Shown here piece by piece: positions 63,929 through 64,000 of a stretch of DNA of 64,000 nucleotides. The translations under genes and the position numbers were made by a program. The notes under the pieces were generated by a model. It saw only the letters and a list, made by a program, of their open reading frames with translations, was not told the DNA's origin and searched no databases. The first letter of the stretch is position 1. The number at the start of each line of letters is the position of its first letter. Source of the DNA: Streptomyces sp. Act143. GTDB lineage: Bacteria > Actinomycetota > Actinomycetes > Streptomycetales > Streptomycetaceae. Location: positions 9,207,403-9,271,402 of the forward strand of contig NZ_QFRX01000001.1 of the NCBI RefSeq assembly GCF_003143935.1, given 5' to 3'.

Positions 63929-64000
63929 GCCCGCACCAGCGCGGTCGCCCACCTCGGGTCGGTGCGGAGCTTGCCCAGCACGCGCCAGTTCTTCAGGTGC
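63892..64000 (-). CDS. Transposase, C-terminal part only (runs off window)
   Basis: The minus strand reads HLKNWRVLGKLRTDPRWATA, then LVRALLVLTNREVAR and TGA. This is the C-terminus of a DDE transposase of the IS5-like group with the LKNWR motif. The rest is outside the window, so completeness cannot be judged. Confidence 0.75.
   Translation of the reverse strand, partial: HLKNWRVLGKLRTDPRWATALVRALLVLTNREVAR

Overview
The window is chromosomal DNA of a high-GC actinomycete, almost certainly a Streptomyces. The coding sequences have very GC-rich third positions, starts are often GTG or TTG, several promoters look leaderless, and many families are Streptomyces hallmarks (RppA type III polyketide synthase with a CYP158-like P450, tripeptidyl aminopeptidase, MurT/GatD, DUF574 methyltransferase, CvnA-like kinase). 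From memory, the gene order from urease to the DNA ligase is collinear with the ureABCFGD-tap to ligB part of the S. coelicolor chromosome. That synteny is recalled, not searched.

Layout. 0-3 kb: a ClpP paralogue divergent from an orphan Phd/YefM-type antitoxin, then a membrane protein divergent from its probable TetR regulator. 3-9.4 kb: the urease operon ureABCFGD, preceded by a GlnR-like box, then a secreted tripeptidyl aminopeptidase. 9.4-14.2 kb (minus strand): a short-chain epimerase, a PlsC acyltransferase, and an arginine/ornithine pair (DDAH-like hydrolase and ornithine aminotransferase) next to an Lrp/AsnC regulator. 14.3-18.4 kb: a four-gene unit of LytTR regulator, small membrane protein, sodium/solute symporter and LytS-like sensor kinase. 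18.4-22.9 kb: a Ser/Thr kinase, a PASTA lipoprotein and CtaG. 23-26.8 kb: phosphofructokinase, GatD/MurT and peptide deformylase. 26.9-31.8 kb: a TetR/acyl-CoA dehydrogenase pair and the flaviolin operon (rppA, P450, cupin). 31.9-37.2 kb: an aldehyde dehydrogenase, NUDIX hydrolase, ATP-dependent DNA ligase and a thioredoxin-reductase-like enzyme divergent from an XRE-cupin regulator. 37.3-40.5 kb: a quinone-oxidoreductase-like enzyme with two acyl-CoA dehydrogenase subunits. 40.7-52.9 kb: mixed metabolic, export and regulatory genes, including a CsoR/CstR-type repressor, an orphan CvnA-like kinase and an aldehyde dehydrogenase with its TetR.

53-58.9 kb holds the least explained conserved locus: an unrecognised helical protein, an HSP90-family ATPase and a 978-residue repeat protein, ending in a strong terminator. 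Immediately beyond it the chromosome is disrupted. Only the last 20 codons of an aldehyde dehydrogenase remain, followed by about 1 kb without a convincing gene, an apparently intact IS5-type element, a coiled-coil/winged-helix protein whose 3' end lies in the IS terminus, a truncated IS3-type element, and a GNAT acetyltransferase lying between two copies of the same transposase 3' end.

Regulatory logic visible in the sequence: divergent or adjacent repressor/target pairs with clear inverted repeats (TetR x3, YefM-type, Lrp, CsoR/CstR, XRE), translational coupling through ATGA/GTGA overlaps inside most operons, and intrinsic terminators at the ends of operons. No tRNA, rRNA or CRISPR array was seen.
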